A DNA stretch of 64,000 bases from Paradevosia sp036499825 (lineage in GTDB: Bacteria; Pseudomonadota; Alphaproteobacteria; Rhizobiales; Devosiaceae): positions 1,045,625 through 1,109,624 of the forward strand of contig DASYCZ010000026.1 of the NCBI GenBank assembly GCA_036499825.1. The letters are read 5' to 3'. The position numbers were made by a program, and so were the translations under genes. The stretch's first letter is position 1. Each line of letters starts with the position of its first letter. Of the stretch, positions 31,360 through 40,747 are shown one piece after another. The notes under the pieces are model-generated. The model had not been told where the DNA came from. It made no database searches and saw only the letters and a program-made list of their open reading frames with translations.

Positions 31360-33615
31360 TCAGTTGAGAGCGTAGCAATCGCCGCCATTGGCCTTGATCT
31401 GCGAGCAGAGGTAATTGGCGCTCTGCAGCGAATCCGTCGGCACGCGGACGCGGTAGTAGACACCCTTGGCGCCGAGGTCGACGCGCTGCACTTCCGGCAA
31501 AGTGCCCTTCAGCAAATTGCCCCAACGCGCATTGATATCGATCAACGACTGCCGAGCGACGGTCTCGTCGCGCTGCGACGACAACTGCACATAGGCCGGA
31601 GCAGGCGAGCCGGGTTTGGGCGCAGCCGCGGGCGTTGCTGTTGCCGCCGGACGCGATGCTGGTTGCAGGGTCTGCGGCGGCGTCGCAAGGTCCGCGGTCG
31701 CACCGTTGCCATTCGCGGCGGCGCTCGCATTGGCGGCTTGTTGTGCGAGGGCCTGCCGGTTCGCAATGCGCGGCCGCGGGATCGGCGCCACCACGTCAGG
31801 CGGCGTCGGGGTTGCGCCGGGCGGCAGCACGGCCGCGGTTGTCGGCGTCGCCTGGGGGGCCGGTATCGTGGCCGTCACCGGCGCCGGATTTGGCGTGCCT
31901 GCGGGCGATTGCGCTGCGGCGGTCAACAGGTCCGAAGCATCGAGGCTGCCACCAGGAACATTCGGCACATTCGGGCGTGCGACCGGCAGGGGTTCGGCAC
32001 CCGCGAGTGCATCGTCGCCATTCACGATTGAGCCGTCGGGACGAACCGTGACGGTCCGTACCTTGCGATTGGCCAGGCCATCCTGGGTGGTTTGGGGCGG
32101 CGGGGTCGGCGTTTCCTCGGCGCCTGTGCTTTGATCTCGCGACACGAGCTGCTCGGCATTGTCCGTCGGCTTGACGCCGTCGAGCTCGTTGAAGACAGCC
32201 GAGGACTCGGTGGGGTTGGTGCTCGCCGGCGGGGTCGCCGGAGCTTGCTTGGTCGGGCTGGTATCGGCGGTCAAGACCGGGGCAACGCCATCGGTGTGGC
32301 TCATGCCAAGGAACCAATAGACGCCGAAGGCTGCCACCAGCAGCAAAGTGCCGGCGATGGCGGGACCGATAAACGGGCGCATTCCAGCGGATTCGCGACG
32401 CTCGCGCGGCGGACGCGCGGCCTTGACGCGAGGTGGCTTGCTCTTGCGTTCCGGCTTCTGCCGCTGCTTTTGCCACTGCTCCTGGGGCGGCGGCGTTACG
32501 GTTTGCACCCGGCCAACCTCAGCGCCGGTCGCTGCGGCAGCGGCCAGAATGGCGGCCTCGGCGGCGGCCTGGCCCTTGTCGGCGGCAAGCGACGGGCTGG
32601 GAGCGGTGAATGAGGTATCGCGGCCGAAGGCGGGCCGCGATGGCGCGGCCGGCGGCATGGGTTCGCTCCGCGGCGCGGTGTCACCCTTGATGGCGGCGCC
32701 GATCAGGCTTTCGATCTCATCCATCGGATCGAGCGGTGCGCGGGCCTCCACGGGCGTGGGAGCAACCAGGGCCGGTTCGCGCGCCACAGGCGACTGCGGC
32801 GCAACCGGCTGGCGTGCTTCGGTAGCGGTCGTGCCAACACCGAAAACGGGTGGCATGCTGAAGCGATCGCCTGGCGGCTTGGGCTCGACGGCATAGTTCA
32901 CCGCGCGCAGCAGCGGCTTTGCCGCCTGCGGTTCAGGCTCCGGCTCGGGCGCCGGTGGCGTCTCCGCCGTCGCGGGTGCGTCGAATTCGGCGGCAATCAG
33001 TTCCGCGATGGCGTCGTAGCCGTCATCTTCAACCGGCGATTGCGGTTCGGGCTCCAACGCTTCGACGTCTGGTTGCGGCGCAGATTCGGGCTCCTCGAAC
33101 CGCTCTTCGAATTCAGGAACGGAGGGCGCCACAAAGGAGGGCTGCGGTTCGGGATCCTGGCTCGGTTCAGGCTCGAACTTCTCGGGCTCAAATTTCTCGG
33201 GCTCGAACCCTGCGGATTCAAACCTGGAGGCCTCCAAGGCCGGCTCCGGCACGGGCGCAAGCGTCGGCTCGATGCGCGCTGCGGCTGGCGCTGCCGGCGC
33301 AGGAGTACGCCCCAGGCGTTCCTGCCAACTTAACAGCGGCTCGGGAGCGGCAACCGAGGGGGCTTTGGGCGGCGTACCGAAATCAAAGTTGAAACGACTG
33401 GACGTATCCGCCGCAGCTTCCTGCCCGGGAATACGGACGGCTTCGGCCCTGGGCGCGATCGATGGCTCAACGCGTGCGTCAGTCGCCGGCGTTACGGGAG
33501 CAGCAACCCTGCCCCCACCTTGGGCGCCAGTCGCCATCATCCGCGCAAGTTCTGCAATCAGATCGTCAGGACTATCCTGTTGACCCGACGGTTGCTGCGG
33601 TTTCGCTGTGCTCAT
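31360..33615 (-). CDS. SPOR-domain membrane protein
   Basis: A 751-residue protein with one membrane helix in the middle (about 425-448, IAGTLLLVAAFGVYWFLGM). The cytoplasmic N-terminal half is Pro/Glu/Ala-rich with short FEPEK repeats and probably disordered; the periplasmic part is Pro/Thr/Ala-rich and ends in a SPOR domain (YVQLSSQRDETVARQ...SQIKANGGDCYAL), which binds denuded glycan strands at the septum. A role in division or envelope remodelling is expected from the domain. It follows argS by 82 bases in the conserved dgt-argS-SPOR order. Low-complexity regions make length variable in this family. Confidence 0.9.
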   Translation of the reverse strand: MSTAKPQQPSGQQDSPDDLIAELARMMATGAQGGGRVAAPVTPATDARVEPSIAPRAEAVRIPGQEAAADTSSRFNFDFGTPPKAPSVAAPEPLLSWQERLGRTPAPAAPAAARIEPTLAPVPEPALEASRFESAGFEPEKFEPEKFEPEPSQDPEPQPSFVAPSVPEFEERFEEPESAPQPDVEALEPEPQSPVEDDGYDAIAELIAAEFDAPATAETPPAPEPEPEPQAAKPLLRAVNYAVEPKPPGDRFSMPPVFGVGTTATEARQPVAPQSPVAREPALVAPTPVEARAPLDPMDEIESLIGAAIKGDTAPRSEPMPPAAPSRPAFGRDTSFTAPSPSLAADKGQAAAEAAILAAAAATGAEVGRVQTVTPPPQEQWQKQRQKPERKSKPPRVKAARPPRERRESAGMRPFIGPAIAGTLLLVAAFGVYWFLGMSHTDGVAPVLTADTSPTKQAPATPPASTNPTESSAVFNELDGVKPTDNAEQLVSRDQSTGAEETPTPPPQTTQDGLANRKVRTVTVRPDGSIVNGDDALAGAEPLPVARPNVPNVPGGSLDASDLLTAAAQSPAGTPNPAPVTATIPAPQATPTTAAVLPPGATPTPPDVVAPIPRPRIANRQALAQQAANASAAANGNGATADLATPPQTLQPASRPAATATPAAAPKPGSPAPAYVQLSSQRDETVARQSLIDINARWGNLLKGTLPEVQRVDLGAKGVYYRVRVPTDSLQSANYLCSQIKANGGDCYALN

Positions 33616-33697
33616 TAAGCAGCGCCCCTAGTACTTTGATCGGTAACTCTAGCCCCCTCTGACGTTTGTCGCTAGTCATCACGCCAATGCGCCCGAA

Positions 33698-35443
33698 TTA
33701 TGAAAGCTCCTCAGGCGCGGAGACTCCCAATAGTGTCAGACCATTGACAAGGACCTGGCGAACAGCGTCGACGAGCGCGAGTCTTGCTAGGGTGAGTTTC
33801 GGCTGTTCAGCGTTAACAAAGCGCAAACGCGGGTCTTCGTTACCTTTTGCCCAGAATCCGTGGAACGCGGCGGCGACGTCGTGAAGGTAAAAGGCGATGC
33901 GGTGCGGCTCATGCGCGACTGCCGCCGCGGCTACCGCGCGCGGCCATGCTGCAAGGATGCGAATGAGGTCGAGATCGGCGGGATTGTTCAGCAATTCCAC
34001 CTCCGCGGCATGCACCGCCGTGTCCGACAGATCCAGTGCCGGCAGGTCGCGCGACGCGGTGCGGAACACCGAGCAGGCGCGGGCATGGGCATATTGAACG
34101 TAGAATACCGGGTTGTCGCGCGTCTGCTCCTTGACCAGGGCAAAGTCGAAATCCATGGCCATGTCGTTGCGCCGGAACAGCAGCATGAAGCGGGTGGCGT
34201 CGGCGCCGACTTCGTCGACGACGTCGGCCAATGTCACCAGGTCGCCCGAGCGCTTGCTCATCTTGAACGGCTCGCCGTTCTTGAGCAGCCGCACCAGTTG
34301 GCAGATGCGCACGTCTATGTCGGCTTCGTTCAGCGAAACGGCCTTCACCGCAGCCTGCAGCCGCTTGATATAGCCGGAATGATCGGCTCCCAGCACGTTG
34401 ACCATATGCTTGAAGCCCCGCAAGTATTTGTTGCGGTGGTAAGCAATGTCGGCGGCAAAGTAAGTATAGGAGCCATCCGACTTGATCAGCGCGCGGTCGG
34501 TGTCGTCGCCGTAATCGGTGGCGCGGAACAAGGTCTGCTCGCGATCCTCCCAGTCGTCGGGTGCCTTGCCCTTGGGCGCCTCCAGGCGGCCCTCATAGAC
34601 CATACCCTCGTCGCGCAGCCAATCGAGCGTCAGGTCGATATCGCCCCCCTGCCCGTGCAGCGTCCGCTCCGAGAAGAACACGTCATGATGGATATTGAGC
34701 TTGGCGAGATCGGCCTTGATCAACGCCAGCATGGCGACCAGCACCCGGTCCTTCACCACCGGCAGCCACTCGGCCTCGGCCTGGTCAAGCAGCGCGTTAC
34801 CGAACTCATCGGCGAGCGCCTTGCCGACCGGGATCAGATAGTCGCCGGGATAGAAACCGCGTGGGATCTCCACCACCTCGCCCAGCGCCTCGCGATAACG
34901 CAGATAAGCCGAACGGGCGAGCGTATCGACCTGCGAGCCAGCGTCATTGATGTAGTATTCGCGGGTGACGTTGTAGCCCGAAAACGCCATCAGCGAGGCG
35001 AGCGTATCGCCATAGACGGCGCCGCGCGTATGGCCGACATGCATCGGCCCTGTCGGGTTGGCCGAGACGTATTCGATGTTGACCATCTCGCCACCGCCCA
35101 GGTTGGAGCGGCCATAATCTTCCCCCTGCTCGGCGATCGAGCGCAGCACCTGGTGCCAGATGGCGTCGTTCAGCCGGAAGTTGAGGAAGCCGGGCCCCGC
35201 CACCTCGACACTGGCCACATCGTGGTCATGGGCGAAATGAGCCGCCAGTTCCTGCGCGATTTCGCGCGGATTCTTGCCGAGCGGCTTGGCTACGATCATG
35301 GCGGCATTGCTCGACAGATCGCCGTGCCCGGCGTCTCGCGGTGGCTCCACCACAATTCGGCCCAGCAGCGCCTGATCGAGCCCGGGATGGAGCACGTGCA
35401 GCGCGGCGGCGATGCGGGAGGAGAAAAGCGCGAAAACGTCCAT
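33698..35443 (-). CDS. argS: Arginine--tRNA ligase
   Basis: A 581-residue class I aminoacyl-tRNA synthetase. The HIGH motif reads HVGHTRG and the KMSK motif FKMSKRSGD; the C-terminal DALR anticodon-binding domain (YAHARACSVFR...) is present. It attaches arginine to tRNA-Arg in the cytoplasm. It follows dgt by 32 bases on the same strand. A long opposite-strand open frame here is a shadow of GC-rich codon use. Confidence 0.98.
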   Translation of the reverse strand: MDVFALFSSRIAAALHVLHPGLDQALLGRIVVEPPRDAGHGDLSSNAAMIVAKPLGKNPREIAQELAAHFAHDHDVASVEVAGPGFLNFRLNDAIWHQVLRSIAEQGEDYGRSNLGGGEMVNIEYVSANPTGPMHVGHTRGAVYGDTLASLMAFSGYNVTREYYINDAGSQVDTLARSAYLRYREALGEVVEIPRGFYPGDYLIPVGKALADEFGNALLDQAEAEWLPVVKDRVLVAMLALIKADLAKLNIHHDVFFSERTLHGQGGDIDLTLDWLRDEGMVYEGRLEAPKGKAPDDWEDREQTLFRATDYGDDTDRALIKSDGSYTYFAADIAYHRNKYLRGFKHMVNVLGADHSGYIKRLQAAVKAVSLNEADIDVRICQLVRLLKNGEPFKMSKRSGDLVTLADVVDEVGADATRFMLLFRRNDMAMDFDFALVKEQTRDNPVFYVQYAHARACSVFRTASRDLPALDLSDTAVHAAEVELLNNPADLDLIRILAAWPRAVAAAAVAHEPHRIAFYLHDVAAAFHGFWAKGNEDPRLRFVNAEQPKLTLARLALVDAVRQVLVNGLTLLGVSAPEELS

Positions 35444-35475
35444 GGAAAACCCGTCAGATCGGAAGGCTAGTCGGG

Positions 35476-36669
35476 TTAACGGAAATCTGGGCGAGCGTCA
35501 AACAACAGGGCGTATTGATCGAGCGCGTAAGGGTCCGTCATGCCGGCGATGAAGTCGCAGACGATCCGAGCCCGGCTCGCCGCATCGTTGGCTGCCTTGG
35601 CCGCATCCCCCCAGCTTCCCGGCAGGTCCGCGCGCTCGACATAATGGTCGAACAGCGCCGCCACGACCTCCTGGGACCGACGGACAGGCGCCATCACCGC
35701 TTCATGGCGATAGACATTGTCGAACAGGAATTTTTTCAGCCCGCGTTCCGCCTCGGCCAGGCTGGGCGACAGGGCAATGAGGGTGTGACCGGCATGGCGG
35801 ACCTCGTCGGCGCTTTGCGGCTCCACCATGGCGATCAGGCTGGAACTGGTGACGATGGCGTTCTCGATGCCGCGGGTGATCAGCCGCCGCTGCACTTCGT
35901 GGGCCTGGCGGCGGCGATCGATGTCGGGCCAATGGCCGAGCACCTCGTCGACGATCTGGCCGACCAGCGGCACTTCGCGCAACTGCTCGAAAGTCACGAT
36001 GTCGGCCCGCAATGCGTCGTCGACGTCGTGGGCGTTATAGGCGATGTCGTCTGCAATCGCCGCCACCTGCGCCTCAAGGCTGGCATAGCTCGACAGTTGC
36101 AGGTCTTCGCTCGCCTGAATGTCGGTCAGGCCTGCCGGCAGGCCTTCCCTTTCATAGCGGCCCACCGGTTTGCCGGTCTCGTCCACCAGTGGTCCGTTGT
36201 GCTTGAGAATGCCCTCCAGCGTCTCCCATGTGAGGTTCAGACCATCATGGGCGGCATAGCGATTTTCCAGCAGCGTTACGACGCGCAGGGCCTGCACGTT
36301 ATGATCGAAGCCGCCCCACTGGGCCATCTTGTCGTGAAGGACGCGTTCGCCGGCATGACCGAATGGCGTGTGGCCCAGGTCGTGCGCCAGGGCCACTGCC
36401 TCCGCCAGGTCTTCGTCCAGTCCCAGTGCTCGTGCCAGGGACCGCGAGATCTGGCTGACCTCGAGCGTATGCGTCAGCCGCGTGCGGAAATGCTGGCCCT
36501 CATGGTGCAGGAATACCTGCGTCTTGTGCTGAAGGCGGCGAAAGGCGACGGAATGGATGATGCGGTCGCGGTCCCGCTGATATTGCGACCGCGTAGCGTT
36601 CGGTCCGGCGTCATGCACGCGCCCGCGGGTGAACGCAGGATCGGAAGCGTAGGGCGCGCGTTCATTCAT
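35476..36669 (-). CDS. dgt: dGTPase-like HD-domain triphosphohydrolase
   Basis: A 397-residue HD-superfamily hydrolase. The metal-binding H...HD motif is visible as RTRLTHTLEV followed by ALAHDLGHTPFGHAGE, and the N-terminal QYQRDRDRIIHSVAFRRLQHKTQVF block is typical of the type-2 dGTPase-like proteins. Such enzymes cleave dNTPs to deoxynucleoside and triphosphate. Divergent from erpA across 72 bases. Confidence 0.95.
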   Translation of the reverse strand: MNERAPYASDPAFTRGRVHDAGPNATRSQYQRDRDRIIHSVAFRRLQHKTQVFLHHEGQHFRTRLTHTLEVSQISRSLARALGLDEDLAEAVALAHDLGHTPFGHAGERVLHDKMAQWGGFDHNVQALRVVTLLENRYAAHDGLNLTWETLEGILKHNGPLVDETGKPVGRYEREGLPAGLTDIQASEDLQLSSYASLEAQVAAIADDIAYNAHDVDDALRADIVTFEQLREVPLVGQIVDEVLGHWPDIDRRRQAHEVQRRLITRGIENAIVTSSSLIAMVEPQSADEVRHAGHTLIALSPSLAEAERGLKKFLFDNVYRHEAVMAPVRRSQEVVAALFDHYVERADLPGSWGDAAKAANDAASRARIVCDFIAGMTDPYALDQYALLFDARPDFR

Positions 36670-36741
36670 CGGTCAGGCCTTTTCATTTCGACGGCTTGTT
36701 CTTATCTTTGCACAGCTGCCCAAGAAAGCGCTGGAACTCAA

Positions 36742-37092
36742 ATGACCGACACTCTCCTCGCCGAACACGACGTGACCATGACCGACCGCGCCGCCAAGCG
36801 TATCGGCCGCATCCTGTCGAAAGAGCCAGAAGGCACCGTGTTGCGCATTTCCGTGGCAGGTGGCGGCTGCTCGGGTTTCCAGTACGAATATAATCTCGTG
36901 CAGGAAGAGGCCGGCGCCGGCGATCTCGTGCTGGCCCGCAACGACGCCAAGGTGCTGATCGATTCGCTGAGCCTCGAATTCATGGCTGGTGCCGAGATCG
37001 ACTTCGCCGATGACCTCATCGGCCAGGCCTTCCAGATCAAAAATCCCAACGCCGTGGCCTCCTGCGGCTGCGGCACCAGCTTCGCCGTCTAG
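36742..37092 (+). CDS. erpA: Iron-sulfur cluster insertion protein ErpA
   Basis: A 116-residue A-type carrier. The three cluster-ligating Cys are in the family positions: GGGCSGFQY and the C-terminal SCGCGTSFAV. It delivers Fe-S clusters to target apoproteins. The ATG is at 36742-36744 with a weak upstream site. Placement next to dgt is conserved in Rhizobiales. Confidence 0.95.
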   Translation: MTDTLLAEHDVTMTDRAAKRIGRILSKEPEGTVLRISVAGGGCSGFQYEYNLVQEEAGAGDLVLARNDAKVLIDSLSLEFMAGAEIDFADDLIGQAFQIKNPNAVASCGCGTSFAV

Positions 37093-37147
37093 CGATTGCC
37101 GCTAACGGCTCGGGCCGCTAGCTTTCCTCCCCTGGGAGGATTCGGGA

Positions 37148-38257
37148 ATGGATTTCGCAAACCGCGTCGATGCCGTGATCGATGCCGCCATCGGTCGAAA
37201 GATCGTGGGCACGACTGTGCTGGTCGCTGTCGATGGAGAACTCGCCTATAGCCGCGTGGCGGGCTTTGCAGACCGCGAGGCAGGCAGACCTGCGGCGCTC
37301 GATACCATCTATCGCCTTGCCTCCTTCACCAAACCGATCGTTTCGAGCGTGGCGCTCGCCATGATGGATCGCGGCCTGCTGCGGCTCGACCAACCCGTCA
37401 CCGACTTCCTGCCCTGGTTCACGCCAGCTTTGCCTGATGGCACGGTGCCGGTCATCACCATCAGGCATCTGCTGACGCATACTGCGGGCATCGATACGGG
37501 CAGCGCGGCGGTGGTGGCGCTCGGCGTCCAGGGCATTGGCGACAATACCGACCTCACCCTCGAAGAAAATCTCCGCCGCCTGGCGCAAGCCCCGCTGCTC
37601 TACCCACCGGGGACCGGCTGGGTCTATTCCAAGAGCATCGACGTGGTCGGCGGTGTCATAGCGGCGATCGAGAGAACGACGCTTGGCGCGGCGGTCGACA
37701 AATACGTCACCGGTCCGCTCGGGATGAAGGATACGACCTTCCTCGTGACCGAGACAGACCGGCTGTCCGCCGCCTATGCCGACGGCGTGGGCGAGCCCAT
37801 ACGCATGGGTGAGCGGCATTTCGTTCCCGATGCGAACGGCGGCGCAGGCAATACTTTCGCACCGGCCCGCAGCCTCAACCCCGGGGCCTTCCATGGTGGC
37901 AATTTCGCTATGGCTGGCACCGGCCCGGATTTCCTCGCCCTCCTGGAAACCCTGCGCAAGGGCGGCGCCCCTATCCTCCGGCCGGAAACCGTGGCCATGG
38001 CGACGCGCAATCAGATCGGCGACGTGGATCGCGGTCCGGGGTACAAATTCGGCCTGTTGAGCGCGGTGGTTACCGATTCCACCGCCGCCGGCGTGCCGCA
38101 GGCGGCCGGCAGCTATGACTGGGGCGGTGTCTATGGCTGCAGCTGGTTTGTCGATCCGACCAACCGTTTTTCGGTGGTGATGATGACCAACACCGCCGTC
38201 GAGGGCTGCACCGGTGCCTATCCGCTCGATATCCGCAACGCCATCTACGGCGTCTGA
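37148..38257 (+). CDS. Serine hydrolase, beta-lactamase (class C/EstB) family
   Basis: A 369-residue protein of the penicillin-binding/beta-lactamase fold. The nucleophile motif SxxK is SFTK (RLASFTKPI), the second motif is YSK in GWVYSKSID, and a GGVYG segment near the C-terminus fits the third (HxG/GxG) element. No signal peptide is seen, so a cytoplasmic esterase-like role is likelier than antibiotic resistance. ATG 37148 follows GGGAGG. It lies between erpA and xthA on the same strand with 55 bases on each side, possibly one transcript. Confidence 0.88.
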   Translation: MDFANRVDAVIDAAIGRKIVGTTVLVAVDGELAYSRVAGFADREAGRPAALDTIYRLASFTKPIVSSVALAMMDRGLLRLDQPVTDFLPWFTPALPDGTVPVITIRHLLTHTAGIDTGSAAVVALGVQGIGDNTDLTLEENLRRLAQAPLLYPPGTGWVYSKSIDVVGGVIAAIERTTLGAAVDKYVTGPLGMKDTTFLVTETDRLSAAYADGVGEPIRMGERHFVPDANGGAGNTFAPARSLNPGAFHGGNFAMAGTGPDFLALLETLRKGGAPILRPETVAMATRNQIGDVDRGPGYKFGLLSAVVTDSTAAGVPQAAGSYDWGGVYGCSWFVDPTNRFSVVMMTNTAVEGCTGAYPLDIRNAIYGV

Positions 38258-38312
38258 CATTGCCCGTTTCGGCGCGGGACGTTACCCTCGCCTACGAACA
38301 CTGGAACCCCAC

Positions 38313-39092
38313 ATGCGTATCGCCACCTGGAACATCAACGGCATCAAGGCGCGGCTGGAGCTGCTGCTGACCTGGCTTGCCCAGGAGCAGCCCGATATCG
38401 TCTGCCTGCAGGAAATCAAGAGCGTCGACGAGGGCTTTCCGCGCGCCGAGATCGAGGCGCTTGGCTACAACGTCGAAACCTTCGGCCAGAAAAGCTGGAA
38501 CGGCGTCGCCATCCTGTCGCGCCTGCGTTTCGATGAGGTGACGCGCGGCCTGCCGGGGGACGATACGGACGAACAATCGCGCTTGATCGAAGGCGTTTTC
38601 TCGGTCGAGGGGGGCGCCATCCGCGTCTGCAATATCTACCTGCCTAACGGCAATCCCGTCGACAGCGAGAAATTTCCCTACAAGCTCGCCTGGATGGAAC
38701 GCCTGATCACTTTCGTCGAGGCTCGCCTGGCGCTGGAAGAGCCCTTCATCCTGCTCGGCGACTTCAACCTGATCCCGTCCGAAAAGGACGTTCACGACCC
38801 GGCGGCCTGGTGGGGAGATGCGCTCTATCGTCCGGAGAGCCTAGAAAAGTTCCGCAAGCTCAGCAATCTCGGACTCACCGACGCGGTGCGCGCGGTGTCC
38901 GACGAACCGAACTATACGTTCTGGGATTTCCAGGCCGGGGCATGGCGCCGAAATGCCGGCATCCGCATCGATCATCTGATGCTGTCGCCCCAGGCCGCCG
39001 ACCGGCTTTCCAACGTCACGGTGCATCGCGACGTCAGGGGCTGGGACAAGCCTTCGGATCACGTCCCCGTCGAAGGCATCTTCGTTTTCTGA
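38313..39092 (+). CDS. xthA: Exodeoxyribonuclease III
   Basis: A 259-residue AP endonuclease/3'-exonuclease. Family landmarks: MRIATWNINGIKARL, CLQEIKS (metal Glu), LGDFNLIPSEKDVHDP (catalytic Asp/Asn) and the C-terminal SDHVPVEG (catalytic His). It repairs abasic and 3'-blocked DNA. ATG 38313 starts the conserved MRIATWN; the longer frame overlaps the preceding hydrolase gene. Converges on the ExoR-like gene. Confidence 0.97.
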   Translation: MRIATWNINGIKARLELLLTWLAQEQPDIVCLQEIKSVDEGFPRAEIEALGYNVETFGQKSWNGVAILSRLRFDEVTRGLPGDDTDEQSRLIEGVFSVEGGAIRVCNIYLPNGNPVDSEKFPYKLAWMERLITFVEARLALEEPFILLGDFNLIPSEKDVHDPAAWWGDALYRPESLEKFRKLSNLGLTDAVRAVSDEPNYTFWDFQAGAWRRNAGIRIDHLMLSPQAADRLSNVTVHRDVRGWDKPSDHVPVEGIFVF

Positions 39093-39105
39093 AGTCCGGC
39101 GCCGG

Positions 39106-40011
39106 TTATGGCGCGTGGAACTGCGGGCCGTAGGCCTTGACCATTTCGATGGCCTTGCTGCGTTCCTCGGGCGTCGCCACCGACATGGCGCTGGTCAGGA
39201 GGTCGTTGACCCAGCCGGCGTCAGAGGTGCCCTGGGTGTTGTCGTGGGCAAGGCTCAGCCACATCAGCCCTTCCTCGGGCTGGGCGACTATGCCTTCGCC
39301 GTTGAACAGCAAATCGCCGAGCTTGGCCTGCGCCGGGCCATGACCCTTGCGGGCGGCCAGCGACAGCCAGCGAGCGCCCTGCAGCGGGTTGATGCCCAAC
39401 TGCTTGTCCTGCAGATAGAGTTCGCCGACCTGATACTGCGCGTCAGCATCCCCGAAATAGGTCGCCGCATGCATCAGCAGCGCGTAGGAACGGTCGGCGT
39501 CGGCCGGAATGCCGGCATCCGGCAGGCCTTCCTTGTAGTACTCGCCAACCTTGACGAAGGACTGCGCCACGATATCGGCCTCGACGCTGCGCGGTGCGGC
39601 ATCGGCATGATCGTTGGCGATCTGGGAGAAGTAACCGAAGGCCTTGACGGGATCCTTGTCCACGCCATCGCCATTCTCGTACATCATGCCCAAGCGATAG
39701 AGCGCCATGGGCTGGCCGGCATCCGCGGCTCCCTGCAGCGCCGACATCAAGTCGTCGTTGGACACGCCGCCACCGGCGCCATCGAGCATGTTGGCCATGC
39801 TGAGGGCAGCGTCGGCCGCGCTCAACGTGCCGCCATCGGCAAGTCCCTGTGTCGTCGCGGCGGGCGCCTGGGCAGCGCCAGGCGCAACCGGGGTGATGGC
39901 TGCGGCCATCGCGGTATCCTGGGCAAAGCTTGGAAACGCCGCCACTACCATGGCCAAGGCCGAAAAGGTCGCCACGGAAATCAGGGCCTGTCTCACCCTA
40001 AATGTCCGCAT
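39106..40011 (-). CDS. Sel1-repeat periplasmic protein, ExoR-like
   Basis: A 301-residue exported protein. The signal peptide (core ISVATFSALAMVVAAF) ends at PSFAQD. The mature part has several Sel1/TPR-type repeats (ALYRLGMMYENGDGVDKDPVKAFGYF; AQYQVGELYLQDKQLGINPLQGARWLSLAARKGHGPAQAKLGDLLFNG). This architecture and the place beside xthA recall ExoR, the periplasmic inhibitor of the ExoS-ChvI system controlling exopolysaccharide and motility in rhizobia. The ATG at 40009-40011 has AAGGAG with ideal spacing, which decides against the 185-codon upstream extension. The ExoR assignment is inference from architecture and recalled order. Confidence 0.75.
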   Translation of the reverse strand: MRTFRVRQALISVATFSALAMVVAAFPSFAQDTAMAAAITPVAPGAAQAPAATTQGLADGGTLSAADAALSMANMLDGAGGGVSNDDLMSALQGAADAGQPMALYRLGMMYENGDGVDKDPVKAFGYFSQIANDHADAAPRSVEADIVAQSFVKVGEYYKEGLPDAGIPADADRSYALLMHAATYFGDADAQYQVGELYLQDKQLGINPLQGARWLSLAARKGHGPAQAKLGDLLFNGEGIVAQPEEGLMWLSLAHDNTQGTSDAGWVNDLLTSAMSVATPEERSKAIEMVKAYGPQFHAP

Positions 40012-40747
40012 GATACTCCTTCCTGCCCTTGTCACCGGTGCAATACCGCCAGGCAGACTTTCCTCACGCTCCGGAGGCGATCCGGATATCGCCGGGACAG
40101 GCTCTGAAGCTGTTCCCGGAAGGCTCAGTGGACCAGCGACCGCCCCTTGCGGAACGACACGCGCGATCCTGCTCACGCTGCGCGGATGAAGCGCGGCACG
40201 AGACTTCAAATCTGCCCCCGAGAAAATTGCGAGCCCGCCGGATACGGCGCGCCTCACCTGTCCCCGCTTGTCGGCCGAAGCGGCCTGCGGAATGCGTCGA
40301 TCTGGTTCGAATGGAATCCGATCCGACGTCGTTACACCCATCGTGTACCGACGATTTGTGACCGGATTGAAGCGATGAATGGGCCGAGAAAAGGTATTCG
40401 CACCTGCCATCCCCCAGACCGACAAACGGCGTCCGCGCGTCGACAACGGCCCCAGAGAGGCGGACGCGGCATGACACATATCGGGGAAAGTTGAAGCGAC
40501 GTGGTTCGACATATTCTCTTTCCGCCTGGCCAAGCCAGGAACCAGACGGAACGAACACACCATCACCGTGCCGAAGCCCGCGCTCCGACCGCCAATACTG
40601 CTCGCCCCACCATAGGTTTCAGCCAGTTTAGGGTCAGATTGTGGCGCAAGGCGTCGCCAAATGGTTGACGCAGGCCAGAGGCAGCGGGATTCAAAAGCGC
40701 TGTTGCAGATTCAGCACAAATCGTCAGGCTGGCCGGGGCTTTGGGCC
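40012..40747. other. Long gene-free region upstream of the ExoR-like gene
   Basis: About 735 bases lie between the ExoR-like gene and the CorA-type gene. The ExoR-like frame stays open for 185 codons to the left of its start but that stretch has no ribosome binding site, no protein-like composition and Arg/Pro/Ser-rich shadow character. A 6-base-pair hairpin (40076-40093, GGCGAT/ATCGCC) is in the leader, and a GC palindrome (GGCTTT...AAAGCC, 40738-40756) overlaps the CorA stop. I see no tRNA or known structured RNA. Confidence 0.45.

Noticed and set aside
33860..35470. A 536-codon open frame on the plus strand opposite argS
   Set aside because: It mirrors argS exactly, has His/Arg/Gly-rich shadow composition and no ribosome binding site; argS has full family motifs.
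37148..38257. Calling the serine hydrolase an antibiotic-resistance beta-lactamase
   Set aside because: It lacks a signal peptide and the YxN motif is YSK; an esterase-like role is at least as likely.
40041..40093. GAGGAAAGTC-like string resembling the RNase P RNA signature on the minus strand
   Set aside because: Only about ten bases match, and the following sequence runs straight into the ExoR-like gene; the rest of an RNase P RNA is absent.
40012..40566. In-frame upstream extension of the ExoR-like gene by 185 codons
   Set aside because: The internal ATG at 40009-40011 has an ideal ribosome binding site followed by a proper signal peptide; the extension has no protein character.
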